Source of the DNA: Heligmosomoides polygyrus polygyrus
Lineage: Eukaryota > Nematoda > Chromadorea > Rhabditida > Heligmosomidae
DNA length: 64,000 nt
Direction of reading: 5' to 3'
NCBI GenBank assembly: GCA_947396885.1
Contig: OX377204.1
Coordinates: forward strand, 91,336,728 to 91,400,727
In this document: positions 33,470 through 45,000 of the stretch, piece after piece
How the letters are laid out: each line of letters starts with the position of its first letter
Position numbering within the stretch: the first letter of the stretch is position 1
Position numbers and translations under genes: made by a program
Notes under the pieces: generated by a model
Seen by the model: only the letters and a program-made list of their open reading frames with translations
Database searches by the model: none
What the model was told of the DNA's origin: nothing

Positions 33470-33743
33470 ACAAACAACCATTTTATTACAAACTTTAATT
33501 GAACATCATGTTGTTACAGAAATTCTAAGTATTACACATACAGCTCTGTAATGAAGCACCAAGATATCTGCAGAACGTTTTCTAAAATACATAATATGAG
33601 TGAAGGAATAGATTACACCAACTCGTCCGAGAGAGATTCGAAATCTACTTCTCAACGTATTTCTGAAGGTCAGGTATAGCGCAATAAGTCTACGAAGACG
33701 GGATCGCGGGACATTTTTGCTTTTTTACTATCCGACATACCAA

Positions 33744-33886
33744 ACTACGGATTCATCAACAACTAACCCGCGTGAATAGGGGTAGAGATACCCATGTTGA
33801 AACACTCATTTCAAGCTCTTATTTTACTTCTACACCTTGTATTCCGCGTACCCGCGGATTTAGTTGCTGATGAATCCGGACCCAGT
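33744..33886. mobile_element. Foldback MITE, family A, copy 3
   Basis: Left ACGGATTCATCAACAACTAA, right reversed TCCGGATTCATCAGCAACTA. Shorter and more diverged in the middle than the other copies. Confidence 0.7.
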
Positions 33887-33965
33887 TCTAATTATCAATT
33901 GTTTACGCACCCCAGTTCTACATACCTATCTATTTGTGCGTCGTAGCACTTACCCGTTATTGCGT

Positions 33966-34100
33966 TAGCCCTAGTTTATACTTGCACCGCTGCGCTGCAC
34001 GATGGTCAGGATATCGATATCGACCGGGCAGCGCGAAAAATCGATATCTATGGCGATCGTGGTGCCGCGTGGCGGCGCAAGTATAAACAAGGGCTTATGG
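33966..34100. mobile_element. MITE, family C (AGCCCTAGTTTATACTTG)
   Basis: Inverted ends TTAGCCCTAGTTTATACTTG and, reversed, TAAGCCCTTGTTTATACTTG followed by CRCCGC. About 135 bp, with ATATCGAT palindromes inside. Confidence 0.75.
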
Positions 34101-34168
34101 TTATAAAAGTAAGATTCACCTCGGTGATTTATCGAGTGGCATTCCAGCATAGCAAATTTTCCAAATTG

Positions 34169-34213
34169 TTTCGAGTTTCACTTTCGCTGGATGCGAAAGT
34201 GAAACTCGAAACT
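34169..34213. other. Perfect 19-bp stem hairpin
   Basis: TTTCGAGTTTCACTTTCGC, a five-base loop TGGAT, then the exact reverse complement. It could be a small inverted-repeat remnant. A precursor of a small RNA is possible but unsupported. Confidence 0.6.
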
Positions 34214-34727
34214 AGGACTACTATTTGTTAACATTCTGATATGTGAAAATTCATTTTAATGAAAGCTGAAACGATAACGAAAACTTATTTTACATTGAAA
34301 CGACTGTTCCATGAGAGTAATGTAAAGTTGAAAAACCTTGGCCGCATGGAAACGGTCACGCCTCGAAACAATAAGAAGCATATACAGACGGTACTCTTTC
34401 ACATATCACTTCTGGAAACTGGTAGACATGGATCAGACACCGATTTGATTCGGATGATTCGAAATCGCCATTTTTTCCAAACACGGTTAGAAGGGTTGTG
34501 TGAGTGATGGCATTTTTGAAAAGCTCCGGATCTTGAAATGATTCAGGTCAGTGAAGCTTTAACAAGAAGGATTTTCAGATGATTCCGATAGCTGCTTAAC
34601 GTTCGGACATCATAGCGGATGTCCGAAGCGGATAGAACATCAGTGACCTTATTCATGAACGATTCAACTCAGTTTCTTTACGCTTCAAATGGCTGGTATC
34701 GAGGTTGTAAGCTGTCATAACGCTGTT

Positions 34728-34850
34728 TTCTTGCGAATAAAACTTCTAGCGCCAGGCGGGACTCGAATTCGCACCTCCCTCTGACCGGGCGGGAATGCTC
34801 TACGCCTTTACTCCACCGGCGCTGTTTGATCAAACGCAACACTCGATACC
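34728..34850 (-). mobile_element. SINE-B, minus-strand member of an inverted pair
   Basis: On the minus strand: AGCGCCGGTGGAGTAAAGGC (A box region), GAATTCGAGTCCCGCCTGGC (B box) and GAAGTTTTATTCGCAA. It faces away from the copy at 34890, giving a head-to-head pair. Confidence 0.75.
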
Positions 34851-34889
34851 AACCACTTGAGGCTTAAAGAAACTGATTTGAATCGTTTC

Positions 34890-35106
34890 CATCAAGACCA
34901 TCAGCTTAACTGGTTTCATGCTGATATCAGCGGCCGGCTCATAGCGTTATACGGATGAGTGCTGATCGGTCCCACGAGATGTAAATGTTGCGTTCGTTCA
35001 AACGGCGCCGGTGGTGTAAAGGCGTCGAGCATTTCCGCCCGGCCAGAGAGAGGTGCGGGTTCGAGTCCGCCTGGCACCAGAAGTTTTGATCGCAACAAAA
35101 CATCGT
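34890..35106 (+). mobile_element. SINE-B, plus-strand member of the inverted pair
   Basis: Leader CTGATATCAGCGGCCGGCTC, then a well-preserved tRNA-like stretch starting GGCGCCGGTGGTGTAAAGGC with B box GGTTCGAGTCC and a terminal TGGCACC that can pair with the start. Then GTTTTGATCGCAACAAAACATC. It is probably tRNA-derived rather than a functional tRNA gene because the same flanks recur at other copies. Confidence 0.75.
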
Positions 35107-35166
35107 TATGGCAGCCTATTCATGAACCTTACCCGAAACGTTCACGGCTTCCTACGAAAAGTGACC

Positions 35167-35338
35167 TGGGGCCGAATTCATCGACGACTTACGTAATTTT
35201 AACGGAGAATTGTAAGCGATTTGGTGAGCAATAAGCCGCGTTATCTGAGCTTTTAACGTCGCTTGTCGCTCACCATATCGCTTGATAAGCTTACAGTTCT
35301 CCTTTAAAGTCACGTAAGTCGTTGATGAATCCGGCCCC
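35167..35338. mobile_element. Foldback MITE, family A, copy 4
   Basis: Left GGGGCCGAATTCATCGACGA, right reversed GGGGCCGGATTCATCAACGA; inner arms match over ACTTACGTAATTTTAA. The middle shares CTCACCATATCGCTTGATAAG with copy 2. Confidence 0.85.
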
Positions 35339-35925
35339 TAGATGGGAGGTAGAAGTTGGTATTCATGAACATTACGAGAACCACGGAGCCATCCCACGTG
35401 GCTAGCGGGATGCTCCTGCTCTACCCGCACACGGTTTGTCGGGAAAGTCGGCAAGCCGTCATGTTAAATCCGTTGTGCAATTGCACCTACAGCTAATATT
35501 ACGGTATAAAGTTGGAATGGGCGAATTTTTCCATGTTTATTCCATATTCGACTGTAAATGGCTTACGAACGGAGAGCGGTGGGGATGGTTCAGGTAATCT
35601 CCTCGCTTTCGCTGCTTCATGAATACGGCCAGAGATTTCTGATCAAAATCAGTTACCCTAATTACACGAAGATTCTATCTGGTTAAAATCACCCCTACCT
35701 GAATTGCCATAAGATCTGGGCTTTCCAAAAATTCCATTTTTTGAGCAATCCTTTTAACCAGGACCTTCAAAATGACTGATCTGAATTATCCAAATTGGCG
35801 TTGGATCCAGTGTCTAGATATTGTAAAGCTTGCGCATAACGATACGGTTAGACTGCTGCACATATCAGATTGCTTGAAGGAGATCTCCTCGTGACTCAAA
35901 AAGTTTTGTTAAGCAAGCAGCAGTC
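35339..35925. other. Non-coding; downstream of the tetraspan gene
   Basis: No repeat or coding signal recognised. It includes the region 3' of the tetraspan stop codon; I see no canonical AATAAA on the minus strand here. Confidence 0.4.
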
Positions 35926-36078
35926 TCAGAACTGGAAAGCGGAGTCTTCCTTGATAATCATCGTACGTGTGGTGTATCGACGATCGAACACCGACTGCAG
36001 TTGCCAGTAGAGTCGACGTGCGCAATACACGCAATAGGACTTGAACACGACGATGGCAACGATGAACACCACCAGAAT
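35926..36078 (-). CDS. Tetraspan gene, exon 4 (last)
   Basis: Acceptor CCTTCTTTCAG. 50 codons plus TGA. Fourth membrane segment followed by CARRLYWQLQSVFDRRY and a short hydrophilic tail. The open frame extends upstream into the intron to a false ATG at 36111. Confidence 0.78.
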   Translation of the reverse strand: MLVVFIVAIVVFKSYCVYCARRLYWQLQSVFDRRYTTRTMIIKEDSAFQF

Positions 36079-39000
36079 CTGAAAGAAGGACTGGGATTTT
36101 TTATACTGCATTGTGCACTTGGAAAGCGCTGTATGACATGAAGTGGTACTTCATCTAATGGCGTGTTTTGCCGCACTGCTACTCAAAGGTGCTTTGAAAC
36201 CGTAACGAAAATTCATATGGCAGAAGTATGTTGACTACGCATGTAACAACGTCAAATAATGAACTACAGTCATGTACTCTATCTTCCGGCGGACTAACTA
36301 CTTTTTAAAAGAGGCTATCTTAAACCATCGAAAAGTTAGAGTGTTCTATATTCAATTTTATGCTAAAGACTTACTGGATCCGTTTGTTCTCCACGAATCA
36401 GTTGTGCAAGAAGGACGACAAGATACGCTGAGGAGACCAGAAGATCCACTACGGCGGCGCTGATGTATGGTATGATGGCACGATATCGTGACGTTTGAAT
36501 AGCTATCTGAAAGCGGAAGAGTGAGCGGGAGAACTTTCGAATGAATTTTCCGATTCCAAGATTTTCGGATCCCTTCAGCGCTACAGCAACTTCAGTTTTC
36601 ACCGAGGATCTATTCCTGTTTCAAATTTTCACTGTTTCTAGAGCTGAAAAATCATACAACGTTGAGAAATTTAGGACCTTCTGAGCCATGAAATTTCACT
36701 TTTCAAGATGGTCCATTGGTTCTGCTGCTTGCCATCAATGGCCGGTCGTTCTTACCAGTGAGTTCTGCTCGTCTTGAACTCACTTTCTACCTAAGGTGTG
36801 TACTCTTGCAAACAAAATAATCACTATTGTGAATCTGTACGTCATCTGCTCCAAGGAAATTTTATCAGCTGAGATGTACCTTTCTCTGTTATGGTTATTT
36901 TTGTGCCGTTAGGACGAGGTGCATAACCGCGTTCTTCCGACTAAGTTCGTCGCGAATGCGATCAGTCGCTTCCTAAATTCAAACTCCCGCAAGCTGCCGT
37001 ATCCGCGCGGGACTCCAATAAGGCGCTCCAGAGGTGCGGCTTGCTCGTGCACACCATCGGCCACGTAGGCTGCCACGCGCCCCCTTCACCGAATTCAGTT
37101 TATACTTTTGTCGTTGTCTGAAGTAGCTACACGGATCGGGGCGCTGACTTCGTGCGCTATCCAAAACCATCTCGTGGGATTCTCGAGCAGAGCCTTGCCG
37201 TTCCCTTACTCTCAATGCAGCCGACTGCACTGCAGTAAGGCGGCGAGAGTCCCGACAGGAGCTCGCCTGAGCCTTGGGTAGTGTTTGGATTGCATCGCGA
37301 TCCAATAGCTTTTGGTGGTTCATATGGTAGATTGACCCTTCACATCTTTCCTTACTCATCGTTTATTCAACCTAATCACAATACATCAAAACAACAAACA
37401 CTTCTCAACACTCTCACTATGTGTTGAATTGTTTGTTCTTGGAGCTGTGCACCGAGATTGTTACAACACTTTATTCGGCTTACGTTTCGGCGGTTTCGCC
37501 TTCGTCGGAGCCTGGAAGAGTCCAAATAACATTTGCAGAACTACTCCCCCAAAGGTCATTTCATTCTACAGAAAGAAATTCAAAGGTCAAAGGACTGAAG
37601 AAAACGATGTGCAGAAACGACGAAGGGCTAACCTTTGTGGTGGAAGCCGAGGAGCTCCACCAGTCACCGTCAGACGGAGGTGAACGTTGGTGAATGACTT
37701 AAGCTCTAGAGACCACCTACCCTAAGGACCTCCAAGGGCATGACCCTGTAGGTCAAAACCCACAGAGGCCCACAAAGGGTGCCAGTTCTTGCGTCACCGC
37801 CACGCACTCGTCTTTGCGATTGATCTTGGGGTTCCGCGATGCGATCCACAATGCCTCTAGCGTTTTCCGCGCGGACACGTCGCTCTCGCGTGCAAGGATC
37901 GTGACAGCCACCTGAACCATTGCGCCGCCATGGCAGTCTACCCTGTGCTCACCCATTGGAGTCGAGAGCCATGGAGTCTACTCTCACTATGGGTTTTAGT
38001 TTTAGTCGTATTGTCCCTCGTAGTGTAGGCCTGTTGGCCTGTACTCTTCCAGTTAGTTATTCAGTGAGTTAGGCTGGGTCATGTTGACCATGAGCCTCTT
38101 CGTTATGGTTAGGCGTCGAATGGGCCTCAGACAGGATAGACTGTCCGAGCTCTTATAGCTGCCGGTTGAGGCGCTCAGGCGCTTGAGCAAGAGGCGATGT
38201 GAGACGAGGCGTCGAACGTCGAACCGGAGCGAGGGTAGAGCCCTGTGTGTCGAACGGGAGCAAGGAACCGAGTCGAGCCGTGTGTGGAGGCGAGTTCGAG
38301 TCCGAATCCGAACCCGAGTACCTGCCTGCCCAAGCAACTGCTTATATACAGATTCCAGGGGGCGGGCAGTCTATCGATCGTTCCTCCATTCAAGCAGGGC
38401 CCTCAACCGACTATCGATTGAAGTATGACTAGGACGGTAGTCATGAGAGGTAGCCAATACAGCCTAACATCAGCAAGAGCGGCCCTCCATCGTGTCGTAT
38501 ATTAATTTCTATATTCTGGCAATATTTTGTCTCGCCTCCTCGTTACTGTGGCTTGGTGTTATTCTATGGAATAAATCGCACGGTGCTGCTCTGTGCATGG
38601 CAGGAGGAAGAAGGTGATGAGTCCTTATACCATGTGTTGTTGTCCGAATGTACAAGTGAGAGGGCAGCTGGTCATGTTGATTGGTACAGCAGTTTCTGTC
38701 GTTGTTGGTCGTAGCTATTATCGTCGGTTACTCTGCTTGGGTTTGTTACCCTTTCAATATAGGCAGGGCCCCTAGACAGCAAGCTCATATTGTCCACGGC
38801 TCACGTGCATCAATCCAGGTGGGCACTCCAGTGCAAGAGGCAAGCGGTTAGTCCCGGTTGGTCCCCGCCAGATAGGGGTAGTGGCCTAATCGCACCATTG
38901 GGTCCCTATCAGGGCTGTGCGTTTACCGGTTAACGATTTACCGGTTTAACGGATTTACCGGCATTTTCGCGATAATTTCTTTTAACGAAAATTTCCGGTA

Positions 39001-42000
39001 AATTCCAAATTTACCGGAAAAATTAACGACTGTTTTCATACAAAATCATGTTCCTATCCATCGAATGGAGAAGGAAACATACTACCGATCTCAGGTTAGG
39101 AGTGGTTGCTGCTATCTTCTCTGATAACTTGCTATTAGCGTTCGTGGTCTAAACCTCATTAAACCATCCATGCACATCAGAAGGCGGAGATGGAGCGCTC
39201 CAGTGTTAAAGCGCGCCTCACTGGAATAGTACCTTGCGCCGAGATTTCCCACACGACACGAGACATTTTGGACTAGAGATATTGTAGCTCTCAGAATAGG
39301 CGATCGCCAGAGGAATAACGAGAAGATACGATCATGTCTTGTTCCCGTAATTTAGTCCGAGATATAAGGCATCGGAATGAACTCCGCTACTCTTCCTGAT
39401 CTCCTGCTGGACTCATAAGCTGTTTTCCCGTATAAGAAGAGAAAGAAATTCGTAATCATGTCACATTTCGTTGTTTTTTCTGAAGTGTTTAGCGTCTTTG
39501 CTCCAAAGTACAGCTTAATAGTTTAAAAAATGGTAGGGTAAGGTGCAAATAATTTTTTCATCAAGTGAAATGGTGATATTTGTAATAATTTCAAAAAGCA
39601 GTTAAACTGTTAATCCAAAAGAAATATAGCAATACTCGATTGAATGTCGGATTTTTTAGAAATGTTTTTGTGGATTTTTAATTGAGCTTTTATCTTTTTT
39701 AAGCACTCACAATTAGATCATTACACTTTTGCATTGTTAGGCTTCCGCTTGCTTTGTTTGCTTTAGGATGACGTATGCAAGATAAAATGAAGATGATATG
39801 GTTTTTCTGAGCGTAACGATGTTCTTGTGAGAAGCTTTACGCTTTTTTGCATTAGCGCCGCTTAAACTCATTGTTTTTGAGGAAATATTAAATTTTAAAA
39901 AAATTAACGGATTTACCGAATTTACCGGAATTTACCGAATAATTTCCGCGTTAAAAATATTCGGTAAAAAATTTACCGGCGACAAGTCAGCGCACACCCC
40001 TGGTCCCTACCTTCACCCTGAGTAGTGGGTTCCATGGTTACCTCGTATGCCCACGGGGCGAATGGAGAAATCCGTTAAACAGGGTCATGTCCCCTTGCGA
40101 GCGCGACGTCAACGTCTCGCAGCAAACCTTCTTGTAGCTAAAAAAAACTATTATTTTTCAAAATTCAGCCAATTCACTCGGTGCATTGTATAGGTGCCTC
40201 TTCAATTTAAAACATTTGACCAATATTACCATGTCTTCTCGCTTTACTCAGATCTGCCAAGTTCCAATACATCTCGCGTGGAAGTCACAAGCTCTGGTGA
40301 TCTCACCAACCAGGTTCAACTAACTTTGAGGAACGACTTTTCAACGCATCTGAAGGCGATCGAATTTAGACACTCGCTAGGAAGAGCAGGCTACTTAAGA
40401 ATGAAGCTCAGATAAACTATATAATTCATTTACCAAGTGTTAGAAATTTGCTCGAGAACTTCATCGACAGCGGTCCAAATAAGGATTTTACCAACTTAGA
40501 AACAGAATGTTGAGAGATATGCTCTTCTATTGACTATTTTTCTTAATGGAATGGTTCAGCTGCTTACTTGAGAAATAAATCACAGTAACAAACCAATGCT
40601 CCGAGATTGATGAAAAGATGAGCGATGAGCCACGCTAGAAGCGGCCCATTTGTGGTACAAAGCCGTTTCTGAGTGGTGACCGTTGTGCGCTGAGTTCCAC
40701 CAACCGAGACATTGTAGGATCGACACCGCATCAACGGATGTTCAAAATCTGAAAGAAAATAACATGTATGATAGTAATTGCTGGCAGAATTATCAAACCC
40801 TCTCCATGAAAAATGTCCTGAAGCCCAATTTGTCACTGAGCTCTCCCAAGGTAAATGATGGACCCCTATAGGAGACCTTAAAAGTGGCATTCATGAACCA
40901 TGTTATCCAGGTCTTCATTTTTGCTTCTTTTCTAATTTTCGATTACGGTAAAAGATAATTCCAACAATCTATTAGGTTGGAAAAAAAGTCTTTTCACACT
41001 TCGAAATTTTTTTTACCCTTCCCCTTGTAAACGCACTAGCCAATGTTGATTGCTGATTTCGTAATCCTATCACACTTGTCTACCGTTCGCACACGGACAC
41101 AGGTTAAGACTCTTCTTGTAATTCGTTATCCATCCAATCTTCCGAACTCAATGCCAGGTCTACCTCATGGCCGTTTTCAGCACGGCATTCTTCATGAATT
41201 CATTAAAGAATCCACAGCACTTCAGGCAGCAGACCAAATTAACCATATATATGGCATGGAATCTGCTACTCATCGCGCCTGTTACGGGTGGTTCGGAGTC
41301 TTTAAAGGGAAATTATTCACTGAGGGCAAAGCATGGTCAGGAAGGCCAACTGAATTGGACGACACAGAACTACTCCATCTTCTTCGTACCGATAGTAGGC
41401 AGACGACACGTCAGCTGGCAGAGAAGCTCGAAGTGTCTCATAGGATAGTAGGAATCCATCTGAAGAATCTTGGCTTTCATGGAAATTTGGAGCTTGGATT
41501 CCACATGCCCTGTCAGACACTCAGAAAGGTCGACGGCTCTCCATCGCTGCTTCTCTTCTGTCCAGATAAGGAAGAAAATCGTTTCTTCCGCGGATTGTGA
41601 CAGGCGAAGAGTCCTGGGTTCTGTGTGCCAACTTCGACGAAAAGGCAATGGGTACAAAAGGGAGAGAGCCCTAAGTCTGATCTCAAGTCCAATGTTCACG
41701 AAAGGAAGATTCTCTTGAGTGTTTGGTGGGATATCAGAGAAGTGAAACTCTCAGAAGTGGAGAGACACTTACTGCTGTCACATACTGCGGCCAACTCCAC
41801 AAAGTCGTCGCAACTCTCCAAGAAAACAGGCCGGAGAAGTCGAAGGTGATGATCCTGCATGACGATGCAAAGCCACATGTTGCAAGACTCACAAGAGAAA
41901 TAATAAGGGAGCTAGGCTGGGAGGTAATGCCACATCCACCGTATAGCCCTGACCTCGCCCCTACCCACTACCATTTCTTCCGTGCTCTCAAGCAAGAAAT

Positions 42001-45000
42001 TGGAAAGAAATATTTTGAAGCAGATGAAGACCTCAAAAATTGGATTCAGCAATGGTTCGACTCCAGAACTGCGGTCTTTTAAGCGAGAGGAACTGGAAAA
42101 TTACCCAGTCTTTGGAGAAGTGTAGCGGAACAAAATAGAGTTTATCTCAACTGATTTGACTTTGTAGTTGTGAAGTAATAAATCTTTGAATAAAATGAAA
42201 AGACTTTTTTTCCAACCTAATACTTGCATAATTAAGCTATTTTGCAGAAGCCCTCGTGAATCCCAATCCTATTCCTTATACTGACTTCCAATCTGGATTA
42301 GAATCATTTATTCTTTATTAATTCAAGGCAAGCATTACACAGACAGCGATACACGGTACAACAAACATATCAAGAGGGGAATAAATTTTTAGAAAACCGA
42401 CAGCATCTAGGTGGACTGCAATATGACATTTATTTTAAAAACGTTTTAAATGCACTTTTACACACACGCATTAAAACGCTGAAACAATAAAAAATATAAT
42501 AAACAAAATACACTAGAGCAAATCAAAGATAGAATGCTAATCTTGAAAGGTTAATAGAATCTATCATTTGCCTTGTCCAACGACATTTTAAAGTGTTCAC
42601 TGAAGCTTAATTAGCTTGTTATTACAACACCTATATCTCGTACATCATCCACTTATTTATACCCAGCTGGTTGATCCGTTCACATATACAATCTATGGCT
42701 TTTTGGATTTTTGTGATGACTTTCTACTGTGCTATACTACCTTAAAACGAACATTTTGCAACTTATTCCTAACCACATCAGATATTTTTTCAAATACTTA
42801 GAGTACATTGAACGAATGCTGGTTACGGATTGCTTTGCGAAATGCTATCTTGTTCCTCTTAATAATCGGAAACAATCAGGAGAAGTCCATTTGAGCGTAT
42901 CCTACTATATATAATCGGCTAATGTCACTTGTCCGTCACGGGAGATTTGGGGGGGGGGGGGGGGGGAAAGCTGAAGCCAAGAAATGCCTATGACAGTGCG
43001 GCGTATGCCAGCCGGCTTTTCTTTGAGCTTGACCATGGACGGTTGCTGGCGAACTATATCCTTGGCGGCGGATCGTTGAGGTTGACGATATACATATTCA
43101 GCGGGCAACGCGTGAAGATATGAATGGAGATCAAGTGCGGAGCGTAGGGACGCAGAAGACATACCGGAGACGTCGTCCAACGTGCGCACGGATTCAGAAC
43201 ACGTGCTGAAGACGTCGTAAAATGTGTGCAGGTATTCAGAAGAGGTGCGGAAGACGTTGGCCAACGTGGTTGGGATTCAGAAGACGTGCTGAAGACGTCG
43301 TTCAACGTGTGCAGGGATCAAGAACACGTGCTGAAGACGTCGTCCAAAGTGCGTAGGGATTCAGAAGACGTGCACTAGACGTCGTTCAACTCGCGTGGAG
43401 ATTTAGAAGACGTGCGGAAGACGTTGACCAAAGTGGTACGACTAGGGATTCAGAAGACGTGTGGAAGACGTTGTCCAGAGTGCGTCTAGGGAAGCAGAAG
43501 ACGTGCCGCAGACCTCCAATTTGCGTAGGGATTTCGAGAAAGAGGGACCAGTCAAAAGGGAGTCAACAAAGGGAGGCCACAAGAGGGGGGAGGGGAATAA
43601 GAGGACCAGTATTTTTTCTTAATATTGTCCGATGTGCGTCATAGGGGTCACAGAATTCGTGGCACGTGTGTCGGGCTGCAGAAGAAGTGTCATAGACGTC
43701 GCGGCAACGTGGTGATACGTGAGTGCGGGACACGGTGTCACGTTTGCGTGCTTGACTCTCACTCCGTTTCTTTCCCAGCACATATGTAATGAAGGATTAG
43801 CGGGGGGGGGGAGGAGGAAGGGAGAGTGTGACTATGGGATTCGAAGGAGTATTATTGCTGTCGGACAGTGAAACGATGTCGACCCCTCTACCAATACAAA
43901 TTGTTTTTATTTGTTTTCCGGATTAAGCACTTCGGATTGGGACTCTCATCATCTCTTTCTCGCCACGTAGAGAAAGGTTACTTTGGAGCATAAATGGCGT
44001 ACATGCGATAGAGGATGGATGGGTTTCATATGTAGGAGTAGTGAAGATTCTGCCCCACCATAGATCGCTGCATTAGTCTGTGGAGTAAAACCATTTTTTG
44101 CTGAATAAAAGTAAGGCGGCCTAAAGGAAAATGGAGGAAGATTGGGGTTGTTCTATTCTCGGGGTTTGGGGTGAAGCCCTCAACCAGACGTCTGGTACAG
44201 GGGTGCACATTTAACGGTTAACGATTTAACGATTTTAACGAATTAACGGCATTTCTCGTTAAAATCTGGCTTAACAACTTAACGGAAATTTTTAGGAATT
44301 TAACGGAATTTTTAACGGACGTTTTTCTCAGTGAGTTTATCACATCTACCCTTAGTCTTCACTAATGCTGAAGGTCTCATACTCCTGATTAATACTGTTT
44401 TTGAAAAGGCTAATGAATTCATCAAGAATATTTTAATGTTTTCATGCATCGTTTTGAATTTTTGGAATTTTTGAATGGATTTTGGGAGCGCGTGGTTGCG
44501 CAGTCGTAGGAGGCGCCGACAGTGGAATGCACCCGATACCAGGTTCCTGGTTCGGATTTCCCGACCTGACCAACCAAGCCTTCCATCCCTCCGGAATCGG
44601 AGAATTGGTACCAGACTTGTCTGGGAAGGATAAAGTGCTGACTTCATCATCAGCTGACCATCGCAAGTCATTGTTTTGCCAAATACGCATTCTGATCGCT
44701 TCCAAGATGTTCGTAGAAGTAGAATGCGTAGCGTGTCCCAGAAAAGATAGAGCAATATTGTCCTTTATCATTGTCGCTTGATGTATTTTGAGGCTAGAAA
44801 TCTCTTCGCCGAGTCCACAGGCACGTCATCGAATCCACATAGATACTGATCTAACCTCCTTGTAGTGTATGCCTATCTTCATTTGGAGCTGCTTATTCCA
44901 GAATACTTTTGCTCGCCACCTGGAATTTTCGAGACAGAGAGAATATTTTCGGCCGTTGGACGTGTTTCAAACGATTTTAGAAAAACGCTAATAACAAAAA

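Noticed and set aside
34990..35080. Possible functional tRNA gene
   Set aside because: A and B boxes and a pairable acceptor stem are present, but the same flanking sequence recurs at other copies and I could not fold a convincing anticodon arm; better explained as SINE-B.
38183..38432. Two overlapping Arg/Ser-rich plus-strand frames
   Set aside because: High local G+C opens several frames on both strands together; nothing resembles a conserved protein.
43135..43530. CRISPR-like array of repeats
   Set aside because: Eukaryotic context, no unique spacers of constant length; units are contiguous and diverged, so a minisatellite.
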